NCBI RefSeq assembly: GCF_000721495.1
Contig: NZ_JOHY01000011.1
Span: forward strand, 174,224 to 238,223
Source of the DNA: Streptomyces sp. NRRL F-5123
GTDB lineage: Bacteria; Actinomycetota; Actinomycetes; Streptomycetales; Streptomycetaceae
Direction of reading: 5' to 3'
Length of the DNA stretch: 64,000 nucleotides
Of this stretch, positions 44,473 through 54,487 are shown piece after piece; position 1 is the first letter of the stretch; every line of letters starts with the position of its first letter. The translations under genes and the position numbers were made by a program. The notes under the pieces were generated by a model. It ran no database searches, was not told the DNA's origin, and saw only the letters and a list, made by a program, of their open reading frames with translations.

Positions 44473-45141
44473 GTGCACGTACTGAGCGTCAACGTCGGAC
44501 GGGCGCAGCCGAACCCCTGGAAGGGGCTGGAGGCGACCGGCATCGACAAGCAGCCCGTCGCCGGGCCGGTCGCGGTCACCGCCCCCGGGCCCAAGGGCAC
44601 GGGAGCGGTGGGCCTCGCCGGGGACCGGGTGTACGACGTCAGGAACCACGGCGGCACCTACCAGGCCGTCTACGCCTTCGCCCGCGAGGACCTCGACCGC
44701 TGGGCGGAGGTCTTCGCCCGCGACCTGCCCAACGGTTCCTTCGGGGAGAACCTGACGACGGCCGGCTACGACGTCAACGCCGCCCTGATCGGCGAGCGCT
44801 GGCGCATCGGCGGACCCGCCGGGCCGGTCCTGGAGGTGTCCTGCCCGCGCATCCCGTGCGTGACGTTCGCGGGGTGGCTGGGCCAGGAGGGCTGGATGAA
44901 GCGCTTCACGCAGGATGCCCGGCCCGGCCCGTACCTGCGGGTCGTCGAGCCGGGCGAGCTGGCCGCGGGCGACGTGCTGGAGGTCGTCAACCGCCCGGCC
45001 CACCACGCCGTGACCGTGAGCCTCGCCTTCCGCGCCCTCACCACCGAGCCCGAGCTGCTGCCCCGTCTGCTGGACGCGGACGCGCTCCCGCCGGAGGACC
45101 TGGCGGCGGTCCGCAAGCGCCTGGGCCGGGACGACGGCTGA
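44473..45141 (+). CDS. MOSC domain protein (YiiM-like)
   Basis: The 222-residue protein has an N-terminal beta domain (VLSVNVGRAQPNPWKGL), the MOSC core (LAGDRVYDVRNHGGTYQAVY, GSFGENLTT, ISCPRIPC-type SCPRIPCVTFAGWL with the conserved Cys) and a C-terminal 3-alpha tail. MOSC proteins act with molybdenum cofactor in reduction of N-hydroxylated compounds or sulfur carriage. GTG 44473 follows GGAGGAGG. It stands alone. Confidence 0.88.
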   Translation: MHVLSVNVGRAQPNPWKGLEATGIDKQPVAGPVAVTAPGPKGTGAVGLAGDRVYDVRNHGGTYQAVYAFAREDLDRWAEVFARDLPNGSFGENLTTAGYDVNAALIGERWRIGGPAGPVLEVSCPRIPCVTFAGWLGQEGWMKRFTQDARPGPYLRVVEPGELAAGDVLEVVNRPAHHAVTVSLAFRALTTEPELLPRLLDADALPPEDLAAVRKRLGRDDG

Positions 45142-45219
45142 GGGCGCGGCGCCCGTACGCCCCGGGCGGGCCGTTGCCGTCCGGGCCGGGCGGTGGGGCC
45201 GCCCCGTACGCTGCCCCGT

Positions 45220-46002
45220 ATGACGACTTCCCTCATCACGGGCGCGACGGCCGGCCTCGGCGCGGCCTTCGCCCGGCGGCTCGCCGCCGACGGGCACGGC
45301 CTGGTGCTGGTCGCGCGCGACGCCGTACGGCTCGCCGAGCGCGCCGAGGAGCTGCGCGGGCGGTACGGCGTCGACGTCGAGGTCCTCCAGGCCGACCTCG
45401 CCGCGGACGGCGGCATCGCGGCGGTCGAGGAGCGGCTGCGCAGCCCCGTCCTGCCGCCGGTGGACGTCCTCGTCAACAACGCGGGCTTCGGCCAGAGCGG
45501 CCGCTTCCCCGACGCCCCGATGGCCGACGAGCTGCGCATGCTCACCCTGCACTGCGAGGCGGTGCTGCGGCTCACCGCGGCCGCGGCCGAGGGCATGCGG
45601 GAGCGCGGGCGCGGCTTCGTCGTCAACGTGGCGTCGGTCGCGGCGTTCATGCCGCGCGGCACCTACGCGGCGAGCAAGGCGTGGGTCGTCCGCTTCACCG
45701 AGGGCGCCGCTCTCGACCTGCGCGGCTCCGGCATCCGCTTCCTCGCGCTGTGCCCGGGCTTCGTCCGCACGGAATTCCACGAGCGGGCCGGCATGGACGC
45801 GAGCCGCCTCCCGCGCTTCGCGTGGCTGGACGCGGACGCGGTGGTCTCCGCGGCGCTGCGCGACCTGGCCCGCGGCCGCGTCGTGAGCGTCCCGGACGCC
45901 CGCTACAAGGCCGCGGTCGCCCTGGCCCGCCACGTCCCCTCCCGGCTGTTCGGCGCCGCGTCGACGAAGGCGGGGCGGCGCTACGACCCGAAGCGGGGCT
46001 GA
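45220..46002 (+). CDS. SDR-family oxidoreductase
   Basis: Short-chain dehydrogenase of 260 residues (DltE/YqjQ-like group). TGATAGLG (7-14), VNNAGFGQSGRF, NVASVAAFMPRGTYAASKAW with Tyr/Lys, and CPGFVRTEFHERAG are visible. ATG 45220 is 8 bases downstream of TACGCT, so the mRNA may be leaderless; the GTG at 45193 is an alternative. Substrate unknown. The next gene downstream is groES, with its own regulated promoter. Confidence 0.88.
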   Translation: MTTSLITGATAGLGAAFARRLAADGHGLVLVARDAVRLAERAEELRGRYGVDVEVLQADLAADGGIAAVEERLRSPVLPPVDVLVNNAGFGQSGRFPDAPMADELRMLTLHCEAVLRLTAAAAEGMRERGRGFVVNVASVAAFMPRGTYAASKAWVVRFTEGAALDLRGSGIRFLALCPGFVRTEFHERAGMDASRLPRFAWLDADAVVSAALRDLARGRVVSVPDARYKAAVALARHVPSRLFGAASTKAGRRYDPKRG

Positions 46003-46038
46003 ACAGACGGCCGGACGTTCGCCCGTCACGGCGCGCGG

Positions 46039-46065
46039 CTGGCACTCCGCTTGACCGAGTGCTAA
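46039..46065. promoter_or_regulatory. CIRCE operator 1 (HrcA site)
   Basis: CTGGCACTC, 9 bases, GAGTGCTAA: the CIRCE layout recognised by the heat-shock repressor HrcA. Its 9-base centre contains the -35 element of the groES promoter. Confidence 0.93.
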
Positions 46066-46079
46066 TAGCGGCCTACGCT
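46051..46079 (+). promoter_or_regulatory. groES-groEL1 promoter
   Basis: TTGACC (46051-46056), 17 bases, TACGCT (46074-46079). The -35 box lies in the centre of CIRCE 1, and CIRCE 2 begins 5 bases after the -10 box, so HrcA would cover the promoter and the start region together. Confidence 0.88.
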
Positions 46080-46084
46080 CACTT

Positions 46085-46111
46085 CTGGCACTCAGCAAGC
46101 TTGAGTGCCAG
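46085..46111. promoter_or_regulatory. CIRCE operator 2 (HrcA site)
   Basis: CTGGCACTC (46085-46093), 9-base spacer AGCAAGCTT, GAGTGCCAG (46103-46111). A perfect 9-9-9 CIRCE. Confidence 0.95.
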
Positions 46112-46213
46112 AACTCAGCGACGAGGCAGGTCCGGCACCCGCGACGACGGGCCTACCAGGTCGCCGACCCTGACAGACACTCCCGTGAGCCCTTTGAAGG
46201 GGGAGGTCGGATC

Positions 46214-46522
46214 GTGACGACCGCCAGCACCAAGGTTGCCATCAAGCCGCTTGAGGACCGCATCGTGGTCCAGCCGCTCGACGCCGAGCAGACCACGGCC
46301 TCGGGCCTGGTCATCCCGGACACCGCCAAGGAGAAGCCCCAGGAGGGCGTCGTCCTGGCCGTGGGTCCGGGCCGCTTCGAGGACGGCCAGCGGCTGCCCC
46401 TCGACGTCGCCGTCGGCGACGTCGTGCTGTACAGCAAGTACGGCGGCACCGAGGTGAAGTACAACGGCGAGGAGTACCTCGTCCTCTCGGCCCGCGACGT
46501 TCTCGCGATCGTCGAGAAGTAA
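46214..46522 (+). CDS. groES: Co-chaperonin GroES
   Basis: GroES (102 residues) caps the GroEL ring. It has the N-terminal strand [16 protein letters not shown], the mobile loop [19 protein letters not shown] and a C-terminal [16 protein letters not shown] 46214 follows GGAGG. The promoter carries two CIRCE operators. It is cotranscribed with groEL1, with a stem between the two genes. Confidence 0.97.
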   Translation: MTTASTKVAIKPLEDRIVVQPLDAEQTTASGLVIPDTAKEKPQEGVVLAVGPGRFEDGQRLPLDVAVGDVVLYSKYGGTEVKYNGEEYLVLSARDVLAIVEK

Positions 46523-46548
46523 GTACCGGCTGCACAAGCCCTTTGATC

Positions 46549-46592
46549 CCGCCCCGGGTGTCCCAGCCTTGCGGCAGGGTCCCCGGGGCGGG
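46549..46592 (+). other. Stem-loop between groES and groEL1
   Basis: GCCCCGGG (46551-46558) can pair with CCCCGGGGC (46581-46589), with an inner CAGCC/GGC pairing. It resembles a terminator but lies within the operon, so it could be a partial terminator or an RNA processing/stability site between groES and groEL. Confidence 0.5.
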
Positions 46593-46648
46593 GTTGTTTC
46601 GCCGTCCTTTTCGTCCGTGACGACGTGTTAGACGAGTAGACGAGGTAG

Positions 46649-48277
<1,629 letters not shown>

Positions 48278-48292
48278 CCCCTTTCCGGGCCT

Positions 48293-48332
48293 GACGCCCG
48301 CCACCCCCTCACCGGGGGTGGCGGGCGTTTGC
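48293..48332 (+). terminator. groEL1 terminator
   Basis: ACGCCCGCCACCCC (48294-48307) and GGGGGTGGCGGGCGT (about 48314-48328) form a strong stem 16 bases after the groEL1 stop, followed by TTGCC. It lies between convergent genes. Confidence 0.9.
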
Positions 48333-48346
48333 CGTGTCGGCCGGGC

Positions 48347-49138
48347 TCAGGCGCGGCGCTTCCAGTCCTCGTCCAGGCGGTCGGACAGGCCCGCGGCGGC
48401 GAAGGCGGCCTCCAGGTCCTCGCGGCCCTCGGTGAAGTGCGCCCAGCTGTCGTGGTGGGCCGGGACGACGCGGCGGGCGTCGAGGATGCGGGCGGCCTCG
48501 GCGGCCTGGGCGCTGTCCAGGACGAGGGGGGCGCCGTCGAAGAGGGCGGGGAAGCGGGGGGCGCCCGCGAAGAGGACGGCGGTGTCCACCGGGGCGAAGC
48601 GCGCGGCGATCTCCTTGACGGCGTCGAGGGAGGCGTTGTCACCGCTGACGTAGACCGTGGGCAGGGCCTGTCCGGTGAGGACGAAGCCGACGACCTGGCC
48701 GGTGGAGGGCTCGACCTGCTCGCGCGGGCCGGGGCCGTGGACCGCCGGGACGGCGGTGACGGTGACGGCGCCGCCGCCCGGGCGCTCCAGCTCGACCGTT
48801 TCCCAGTCGGCCAGGCCCCTGGCGCTCCCGCCGAGGCGCTCGCCGCCGCCGGGGGTGGTCAGGGTGAGGGGGACGTCGGCGAGCAGGGCGCGGCCGGAGT
48901 CGTCGAGGTTGTCGGCGTGCTCGTCGTGGGAGAGCAGGACGACGTCGACGGGACCGAGGTCGGCGGGCGAGCCGGCGGCGGGGGCGGTCTTGGTCAGGAC
49001 CGGGCGGCCGGGCCGGCTGTAGTCGCCGGGGCCGTCGAACGTCGGGTCGGTCAGGAACCGCAGGCCGCCGTACTCGAACGCAGCGGTCGGGCCGCCGAAC
49101 GTGCGGACCGGGAACTGATCGGCGGTGGGCTGGGACAT
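48347..49138 (-). CDS. MBL-fold metallohydrolase (UlaG-like)
   Basis: The 263-residue product has the metallo-beta-lactamase fold. The metal-binding motif is LLSHDEHADNLDD (His71, His74, Asp76), with later ligand positions in AVPAVHGPGP, VSGDNASLD and VVPAHHDSW. Such proteins include lactonases and UlaG-type hydrolases; the substrate is unknown and there is no sign that it is a beta-lactamase. ATG 49138 follows GGGAG. It is divergent from the CGNR gene, with a shared long dyad. Confidence 0.87.
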   Translation of the reverse strand: MSQPTADQFPVRTFGGPTAAFEYGGLRFLTDPTFDGPGDYSRPGRPVLTKTAPAAGSPADLGPVDVVLLSHDEHADNLDDSGRALLADVPLTLTTPGGGERLGGSARGLADWETVELERPGGGAVTVTAVPAVHGPGPREQVEPSTGQVVGFVLTGQALPTVYVSGDNASLDAVKEIAARFAPVDTAVLFAGAPRFPALFDGAPLVLDSAQAAEAARILDARRVVPAHHDSWAHFTEGREDLEAAFAAAGLSDRLDEDWKRRA

Positions 49139-49170
49139 CACGTCTCCCTTGGTTCTCACGTGAAAACTCC

Positions 49171-49215
49171 GCGTTTTCCGTGACGTCAGACTAGATGCGC
49201 CTCACGGAAAAACGC
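49171..49215. promoter_or_regulatory. Dyad between the MBL-fold and CGNR genes
   Basis: GCGTTTTCCGTGA (49171-49183) is repeated inversely as TCACGGAAAAACGC (49202-49215), around an 18-base centre. It lies 20-70 bases from both divergent starts. A separate TTCACGTGAA-like dyad is at 49155-49164. A likely operator, regulator unknown. Confidence 0.65.
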
Positions 49216-49234
49216 AAGCGCTACCATGAGGGCC

Positions 49235-49843
49235 ATGGACGACACCCCGGCCACCGGCACCACACGGCCCGCACTGCCCCCCGCTCCGGGTGCCGACCGG
49301 TACCGCTCGCTGGACTTCGCCGACACCGCCGCGACCCTGCCCGCCGGGCAGAGCTACGACCTGCTCGCGACCCCCGCTTCCGCCACGCACTGGCTCACCG
49401 CGCACGACCTGATCGGCCCGGACGTGCGGGTGTACGAGATCTGCGCGCAGCGGATGCGCACGCTACGCGCGCACGTACGCGCCCTGTTCGCCGCCCGTGT
49501 CGACGGCGCCGCCCCGCCTGCGGCTTCCCTGCACGCGCTGAACACGGCGCTCACGGCCGTCCCCACCGCGCCCCTGCTCGCCTGGGACGAGGCCGATGGC
49601 CCGCACCGCGTCCAGGAACACCCCACCGACGAGGCCGTCAACCACGTACTGGCCGCCCTCGCCGCCGACGCCGCCGACCTGCTCACCGGCCCCGACGCCG
49701 GCATCCTCGCCGCCTGCGGCTCCTCCCCCTGCGACCGCTTCCTCCTGCGCACCCACGGCCGACGCCACTGGTGCTCCACCCGCTGCGGCGACCGCGCCCG
49801 CGCCGCCCGCGCCTACGCCCAGCGCGGTGGCACCCCCGGCTGA
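49235..49843 (+). CDS. ABATE/CGNR zinc-finger protein
   Basis: The 202-residue protein has the ABATE domain (RSLDFADTAATL to WLTAHDLIGPDVRVYEICAQ) and a C-terminal CGNR-type zinc finger with cysteines CGSSPC and WCSTRC followed by GDRARAARAYAQR. The family is thought to bind nucleic acid and to regulate stress genes. ATG 49226 or 49235 could be used. It is a candidate binder of the dyad upstream. Confidence 0.8.
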   Translation: MDDTPATGTTRPALPPAPGADRYRSLDFADTAATLPAGQSYDLLATPASATHWLTAHDLIGPDVRVYEICAQRMRTLRAHVRALFAARVDGAAPPAASLHALNTALTAVPTAPLLAWDEADGPHRVQEHPTDEAVNHVLAALAADAADLLTGPDAGILAACGSSPCDRFLLRTHGRRHWCSTRCGDRARAARAYAQRGGTPG

Positions 49844-49881
49844 CGGCGGGAAGCCCTCCGGGGCCAGGGCAGAATGGCGGG

Positions 49882-51051
49882 GTGACGCCCGAGGACCTGG
49901 AAATACTGCTGGCGCCCGGCGGGCAGGAGCTGCTCGCGGGGCTGCGGGGGCACGACCCCGCCGACGACCTCGCCGTCGCGACCCGGCTGCGGCGGACGTA
50001 CGAGGCCCCGCTCGTCGCCGCGGCCCTCACGCAGACGCGGCTGCGGCAGCGCGGCGCCGCGAAGTTCGGGGCCGACGCCGAGCGCATGTACTTCACGCCG
50101 CACGGCCTGGAGCAGTCCACCCGCGCGTCCGTCGCCGACCACCGCGCCCGGCGGTTCGCGGCGTACGGGCCCGGCGGTGTCGCCGACCTCTGCTGCGGGG
50201 TGGGCGGCGACGCGATCGCCCTGCTGCGGGCGGGCCTGGCGGTCACCGCGGTCGACCGCGACCCGCTGACCTGCGCCGTCGTACGGGCGAACGCCGACGC
50301 GCTGGGCCTGGGCGAGCAACTGGAGGTCGTGTGCGCGGACGTCACGGACATCGGCGCCGGTGACCGCGACGGCGTCTTCGTCGACCCCGCCCGCCGCACC
50401 GCCCGCGGCCGCGTCTTCGACCCCGAGGCGTACTCCCCGCCCCTGTCCTGGGCGCTGGCCGCGGCGGCGAAGGGCGCGCCGGGCGCGGTGAAGGTCGCGC
50501 CGGGCATCCCGCACGAGGCCGTACCGGAGGGCGCGGAGGCCGAGTGGATCTCGGACGGCGGCGACGTCAAGGAGGCGGTGCTGTGGTTCGACGCGCGGGC
50601 CGGCGGGGTACGCCGCGCCACCCTGCTCCCGTCCGGCGCCACCCTCCTGGGCCGCGGCCTGCCCGACCCGCCGGTCCGCCCCGTCGGCCGCTACCTCTAC
50701 GAGCCGGACGGCGCCGTCATCCGCGCCCACCTCGTCGCCGAGGCCGCGGAGGAGCTGGACGGCGGCCTCGTCGACCCGACCATCGCCTACGTCACCGCGG
50801 ACGAGCTGCACCCGACGCCGTACGCCACCCCCTACGAGATCACCGACGTCCTCCCCTTCAACCTCAAGCGCCTCAAGGCCCTCCTCCGCACCCGCGAGGT
50901 CGGCACCCTGACGGTCAAGAAGCGCGGCTCCGCGGTCGACCCCGAAGACCTCCGCCGCCGCATCCGCCCCCAGGGCCCGCACTCCGCGACGGTCTTCCTG
51001 ACGCGGGTGGCGGGGGCGCCCACGATGCTCCTGGGGCAGCCGGCCCGTTAG
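49882..51051 (+). CDS. Class I SAM-dependent methyltransferase with THUMP-like C-terminus
   Basis: The 389-residue protein has a Rossmann methyltransferase domain (VADLCCGVGGDAIALLRAG; VDRDPLTCAVVRANADAL; DGVFVDPARRTARGRVF) and a C-terminal THUMP-like region (LKRLKALLRTREVGTLTVKK; FLTRVAGAPTMLL). The arrangement points to RNA methylation, target unknown. GTG 49882 has only GGCGGG before it. It follows the CGNR gene on the same strand by 38 bases. Confidence 0.82.
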   Translation: MTPEDLEILLAPGGQELLAGLRGHDPADDLAVATRLRRTYEAPLVAAALTQTRLRQRGAAKFGADAERMYFTPHGLEQSTRASVADHRARRFAAYGPGGVADLCCGVGGDAIALLRAGLAVTAVDRDPLTCAVVRANADALGLGEQLEVVCADVTDIGAGDRDGVFVDPARRTARGRVFDPEAYSPPLSWALAAAAKGAPGAVKVAPGIPHEAVPEGAEAEWISDGGDVKEAVLWFDARAGGVRRATLLPSGATLLGRGLPDPPVRPVGRYLYEPDGAVIRAHLVAEAAEELDGGLVDPTIAYVTADELHPTPYATPYEITDVLPFNLKRLKALLRTREVGTLTVKKRGSAVDPEDLRRRIRPQGPHSATVFLTRVAGAPTMLLGQPAR

Positions 51052-51136
51052 CCGGCCGACCTGAGAAGTCACTCCCTGAAATCGAACAGATCCGCTACGT
51101 GTCCGCCCTCTGCTACCGTAGACGGGCACAACAAAA

Positions 51137-51156
51137 ACGGCCCCTTGCGGGGCCGT
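51137..51156 (+). terminator. Terminator before the NYN islet
   Basis: ACGGCCCC-TTGC-GGGGCCGT, an 8-bp stem with a TTGC loop, lies 85 bases after the methyltransferase stop and is preceded by AAAAA. Confidence 0.75.
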
Positions 51157-51251
51157 CAACCCGAGATGCTCGCGCCCTCGGGGGGGGTATGGCAGCCACA
51201 CTATCACGTTCCTCCTCGGCGAGACATGTCACGTGACGCGAGGGAGCGCGC

Positions 51252-51869
51252 ATGGGGAGGACCGCCGTCCTCGTCGGCGGTTTCAACCTGTACCACGGCA
51301 TGAAGAAGCAGCGCGGACGGCGCTATCTGTGGCTGGACCACGTAGCCCTGGCCGGAAAACTGCGGCCTCGGGACGAGATCGTCGATGTCCGCTACTTCAC
51401 CGCCGCCGTCCTCGACGACGCCGCCGCCGCTCAGCGGCAGCAGACGTATCCGGACGCGCTGACGGCACAGAACCCGGCTGTCCTGACGGTCGTTCACGGG
51501 CGCTACCAGCGCAAGCGCATGCAGTGCCGCGGCTGTGGGGCGTCATGGACCAGTTACGAGGAGAAGGAGACCGACGTCAACATAGCCGTCGCACTGACGG
51601 AGATCGCGGCGTCGTCGGGCATCGACACCGTGCTGGTCGTCAGCGCGGACAGCGACCTCTGCCCGGCGGTCCGAGCTGCCCGCAGGGTGAACCCGGGCAT
51701 GACCGTCGTCCCCGCGTTTCCGCCGCACCGCCGCTCAGGGGAGTTGGCCGCGCTGCTTCCCTCCGCCTTCACCATCGGCGAGACGAAGCTGCGGCAGTCC
51801 CAACTGCCTCCCGTAGTCGTCAGTCCCGTGACAGGGACCAAGTACATACGGCCCGCGTACTGGCAGTAG
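51252..51869 (+). CDS. NYN-domain (LabA/PIN-like) protein with CxxC
   Basis: The 205-residue protein belongs to the NYN nuclease-like family. The first motif is LVGGFNLYHGM, where most relatives have an Asp (xDGFNLYxG), here Gly. Later acidic residues are present in EKETDVNIAVAL and VLVVSADSDLCPAVRAAR. A CRGCG turn (CRGCGASWTSYEEKE) lies just before the second motif. The gene and the 200 bases around it are visibly lower in GC than the flanks. It stands alone. Possible roles: RNase with altered active site or toxin-like. Start ATG 51252 follows GGGAG. Confidence 0.8.
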   Translation: MGRTAVLVGGFNLYHGMKKQRGRRYLWLDHVALAGKLRPRDEIVDVRYFTAAVLDDAAAAQRQQTYPDALTAQNPAVLTVVHGRYQRKRMQCRGCGASWTSYEEKETDVNIAVALTEIAASSGIDTVLVVSADSDLCPAVRAARRVNPGMTVVPAFPPHRRSGELAALLPSAFTIGETKLRQSQLPPVVVSPVTGTKYIRPAYWQ

Positions 51870-51918
51870 GAGTGGCTGCGCCGCGCCTGATCCCGGCCAG
51901 GGCCCCCGGTCAGCCGCG

Positions 51919-52548
51919 TCAGCCGCCCGGCAGCGGCGCGCTGACGGTCAGGCCCTCGTCGAGGGCCGCTACCAGGGCTTCGGTGAGGGTCGGGAAGCGG
52001 GGGGCGGCCCACTCGCGGGTCAGGGAGAGGAAGGCGCGCAGGTCCTGCTGGGTGGCGCGCAGGATCGCCGGGAGGGCGGTCAACCGGATCTCCACGGGCT
52101 GGGTGGCGGGTGCTTCGACGGCGTCGCGGCCGTCCGGCCACAACCGCACGGCGTCGCCGCGGTGCTCGAAGCGGGGGGACGGGTCGTGGCCGAGCCACAG
52201 GGACTCGCCGTCCGCGACATCCAGCCATTCGCGCCAGTCCTCCAGGCCGCAGCAGCAGCCGGGCACGACGGTGGTGCCGGTCGCGGTGTCGTGGAGGCGC
52301 AGCCCACCCGGGGCGAGGATCTTCTCGGCCTCCAGCAGCCCGCGGATCAGGCCCTCGGCGTCCGAGGGGTGGTCGCCGTCACCGGCCCGCGCGTTGTAGT
52401 CGGCCAGCATCGCCAGCGCGCTGCCCACCTCGTCCGCCGTCATCCGCCCCGACAGCGGCGCGAACGTGTACGGCGCAAGGTCGGCCACCGGCCAGGGGGA
52501 GAAGCAGGCTGCTTCCGGGGTCTCAAGGACCGGCCCGACGATCAGCAC
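51919..52548 (-). CDS. Unknown protein, coupled to the upstream gene
   Basis: The 209-residue protein is not recognised. It starts at GTG 52548, overlapping the end of the upstream gene by 7 bases, after GGGAGG. Visible features: a hydrophobic start LIVGPVLETPEAACF, the CCC cluster PGCCCGLEDWREWLDVADG, HDPSPRFEHRGDAV and a Pro/Leu-rich tail. No signal peptide or membrane helix. The CCC-W pattern may bind metal or be structural. The two genes are probably one functional unit. Confidence 0.75.
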   Translation of the reverse strand: MLIVGPVLETPEAACFSPWPVADLAPYTFAPLSGRMTADEVGSALAMLADYNARAGDGDHPSDAEGLIRGLLEAEKILAPGGLRLHDTATGTTVVPGCCCGLEDWREWLDVADGESLWLGHDPSPRFEHRGDAVRLWPDGRDAVEAPATQPVEIRLTALPAILRATQQDLRAFLSLTREWAAPRFPTLTEALVAALDEGLTVSAPLPGG

Positions 52549-53060
52549 CCCCGCGCCTCCCTCAGCTCCTCCACCGGCCGCCCGGCCAGGTAGCGGCGGG
52601 CCGCCTCGACCGCCTTCGCGCAGAGGTTCTCGTGTGCGACGTCCCAGCTGTCGCTCCAGTCGTCGAGGTTGACCGCGCAGATCACCAGCTCCTGCAGCTC
52701 CTCGGGGTAGCCGAGCTCCCTGGCGACGCCCCAGATGTCGTACGCGCCGGCGGCGGGGTCGCGGGAGCCGTCGAAGATGCGGGCGGCGGTCCAGGTGGCC
52801 AGCGCCCACTGCGCGGCGACGGGGTGGGCCGGCGGGTGGAAGCGCAGGCCCAGTTCGTCCAGCACCGCGTCGAAGAGCGCCGGGGCCTCGGGCTCCTCCC
52901 GCTTCGGCAGGCCGGCCAGCAGGGCGAGGGACGGGGTGTCGATGCCCGCGAGCAGCGCGTCCAGGCCTGCCCGGATGAGCCGGTCGGACCCGATGTGCCG
53001 ACCGAACGCCTGCGCGCGGCCGATGTCGTCGAGCTGCTCGAGCGCTTCTTCGCGGGTCAT
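52542..53060 (-). CDS. Unknown helical protein, first of a coupled pair
   Basis: The 172-residue product is not recognised. It is acidic and Leu/Ala-rich, with many helix-like stretches (RLIRAGLDALLAGIDTPSLA; AHPVAAQWALATWTAARIF) and a Trp/Asp-rich segment AVNLDDWSDSWDVAHENL. No motif for catalysis is seen. It starts at ATG 53060, 67 bases after the small protein gene. An immunity-protein or regulatory role is conceivable but there is no direct evidence. Confidence 0.72.
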   Translation of the reverse strand: MTREEALEQLDDIGRAQAFGRHIGSDRLIRAGLDALLAGIDTPSLALLAGLPKREEPEAPALFDAVLDELGLRFHPPAHPVAAQWALATWTAARIFDGSRDPAAGAYDIWGVARELGYPEELQELVICAVNLDDWSDSWDVAHENLCAKAVEAARRYLAGRPVEELREARGC

Positions 53061-53126
53061 CCGGGCTCCCGGTCGGCGGTTTGGGAGCAGCAGGCTCGCA
53101 CACCGTCCGGCGCCGTCACCACCGGG

Positions 53127-53384
53127 TTACGGCTCCTCCACCGCCACCGACGTGAAGCGCCAGCGGTGGACCTCGCGGCGGATCAGCTCCTCCGGCGGGG
53201 AGGGGAGCTCCTCCGCGTCGTCCGCGGAGGGCCACCAGGTCAGGACCAGGACGCGGTCGCCCGGCGCGGTGAAGAACTCGCGGCGGAGGTAGGGGCCCGC
53301 GGGGGCGGCGGCGCGGGCCCAGGTGAGGAGGGCGGGGCCGGAGCCGGGGGAGGCGGCGGCCTCCCACATCAGGGTCAGGGGCAT
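53127..53384 (-). CDS. Small unknown protein between tsaD and the coupled pair
   Basis: The 85-residue protein begins 8 bases after the tsaD stop and keeps the operon strand. It contains MWEAAASPGSG, RREFFTAPGDRVLVLTWWPS, EELPSPPEELIRREVHRWRF and ends FTSVAVEEP. The high aromatic content (Trp/Phe) and VLVLTWW strand suggest a small beta-rich fold, possibly a monooxygenase-like ABM-type fold. It is short and unassigned. Confidence 0.65.
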   Translation of the reverse strand: MPLTLMWEAAASPGSGPALLTWARAAAPAGPYLRREFFTAPGDRVLVLTWWPSADDAEELPSPPEELIRREVHRWRFTSVAVEEP

Positions 53385-53392
53385 GGGGGGGC

Positions 53393-54478
53393 TCAGCCGT
53401 AGAGGTTCTCGGCGGACAGCTCGTGGACGTGGGTGTGGCCGGGGACGGAGACCTCCGTGACAGGGAGGGAGGAGTCGGCCGGGAGGTCGAGGGTGGAGGC
53501 GGCGCGGCCGCGGGCGACCATTTCGGCGCCGAGGGCGGCGACCATCGCGCCGTTGTCCGTGCACAGCCCGGGGCGGGGGACGCGCAGCCGGATCCCGGCG
53601 GCCTCGCAGCGTTCCATCGCGAGGGAGCGCAGCCGGGAGTTGGCGGCGACACCGCCACCGATCATCAGATGGTCGACGCCGTTGTCGCGGCAGGCGCGGA
53701 TCGCCTTGCGGGTCAGGACGTCCACGACGGCCTCCTGGAAGGACGCGGCCACGTCCGCGACCGGCACGTCCTGACCGTCGCGGCGGCGGGCCTCGACCCA
53801 GCGGGCCACCGCCGTCTTGAGGCCGGAGAAGGAGAAGTCGTAGAGCGGGTCGCGGCCACCGGTCAGGCCGCGGGGGAAGGCGATCGCGGCCCGGTCGCCC
53901 TCGCGGGCGAGCCGGTCGACCGCCGGGCCGCCGGGGAAGCCGAGGCCGAGGACGCGGGCGACCTTGTCGAACGCCTCGCCGGCCGCGTCGTCGATGGTGG
54001 AGCCGAGCGGCCGCACGTCGGAGGTGATGTCGGGGGCGAGCAGCAGCGAGGAGTGGCCGCCGGAGACCAGCAGGGCCATCGTCGGCTCGGGCAGCGCCCC
54101 GTGTTCGAGCTGGTCGACGCAGATGTGCGACGCGAGGTGGTTGACGCCGTAGAGCGGCTTGCCGAGCGCGTACGCGTACGCCTTCGCCGCCGAGACGCCG
54201 ACGAGCAGCGCGCCCGCGAGGCCGGGCCCGGCGGTGACGGCGATGCCGTCGAGGTCGCGGGCACTCACCCCGGCCTGCTTCAGGGCCCGCTGGATGGTCG
54301 GGACCATCGCCTCCAGGTGCGCGCGGCTCGCGACCTCGGGGACGACGCCGCCGTAGCGGGCGTGCTCGTCGACGCTGGAGGCGACGGCGTCGGCGAGCAG
54401 CGTGTGCCCGCGCACGATTCCGACGCCGGTCTCGTCGCACGAGGTCTCGATGCCGAGTACGAGGGGTTCGTCAGCCAT
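53393..54478 (-). CDS. tsaD: tRNA N6-adenosine threonylcarbamoyltransferase TsaD
   Basis: Catalytic subunit of t6A formation on tRNAs reading ANN codons. The 361-residue Kae1/TsaD protein has [15 protein letters not shown], metal-binding [10 protein letters not shown] (HxxxH), [39 protein letters not shown] and [17 protein letters not shown] 54478 lies 9 bases after the rimI stop (54488). The operon tsaB-rimI-tsaD is the standard actinobacterial arrangement; tsaE is 2 kb further on. Confidence 0.96.
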   Translation of the reverse strand: MADEPLVLGIETSCDETGVGIVRGHTLLADAVASSVDEHARYGGVVPEVASRAHLEAMVPTIQRALKQAGVSARDLDGIAVTAGPGLAGALLVGVSAAKAYAYALGKPLYGVNHLASHICVDQLEHGALPEPTMALLVSGGHSSLLLAPDITSDVRPLGSTIDDAAGEAFDKVARVLGLGFPGGPAVDRLAREGDRAAIAFPRGLTGGRDPLYDFSFSGLKTAVARWVEARRRDGQDVPVADVAASFQEAVVDVLTRKAIRACRDNGVDHLMIGGGVAANSRLRSLAMERCEAAGIRLRVPRPGLCTDNGAMVAALGAEMVARGRAASTLDLPADSSLPVTEVSVPGHTHVHELSAENLYG

Positions 54479-54487
54479 GGGAGGTCC

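Noticed and set aside
48347..49138. A beta-lactamase
   Set aside because: It has an MBL fold only; the metal motif is SHDEHAD, of the UlaG/lactonase group, and there is no signal peptide.
51919..53103. A 394-residue ORF covering both unknown genes
   Set aside because: The 5' half is a shadow of the 172-residue gene; overlap and a ribosome-binding site support two coupled genes.
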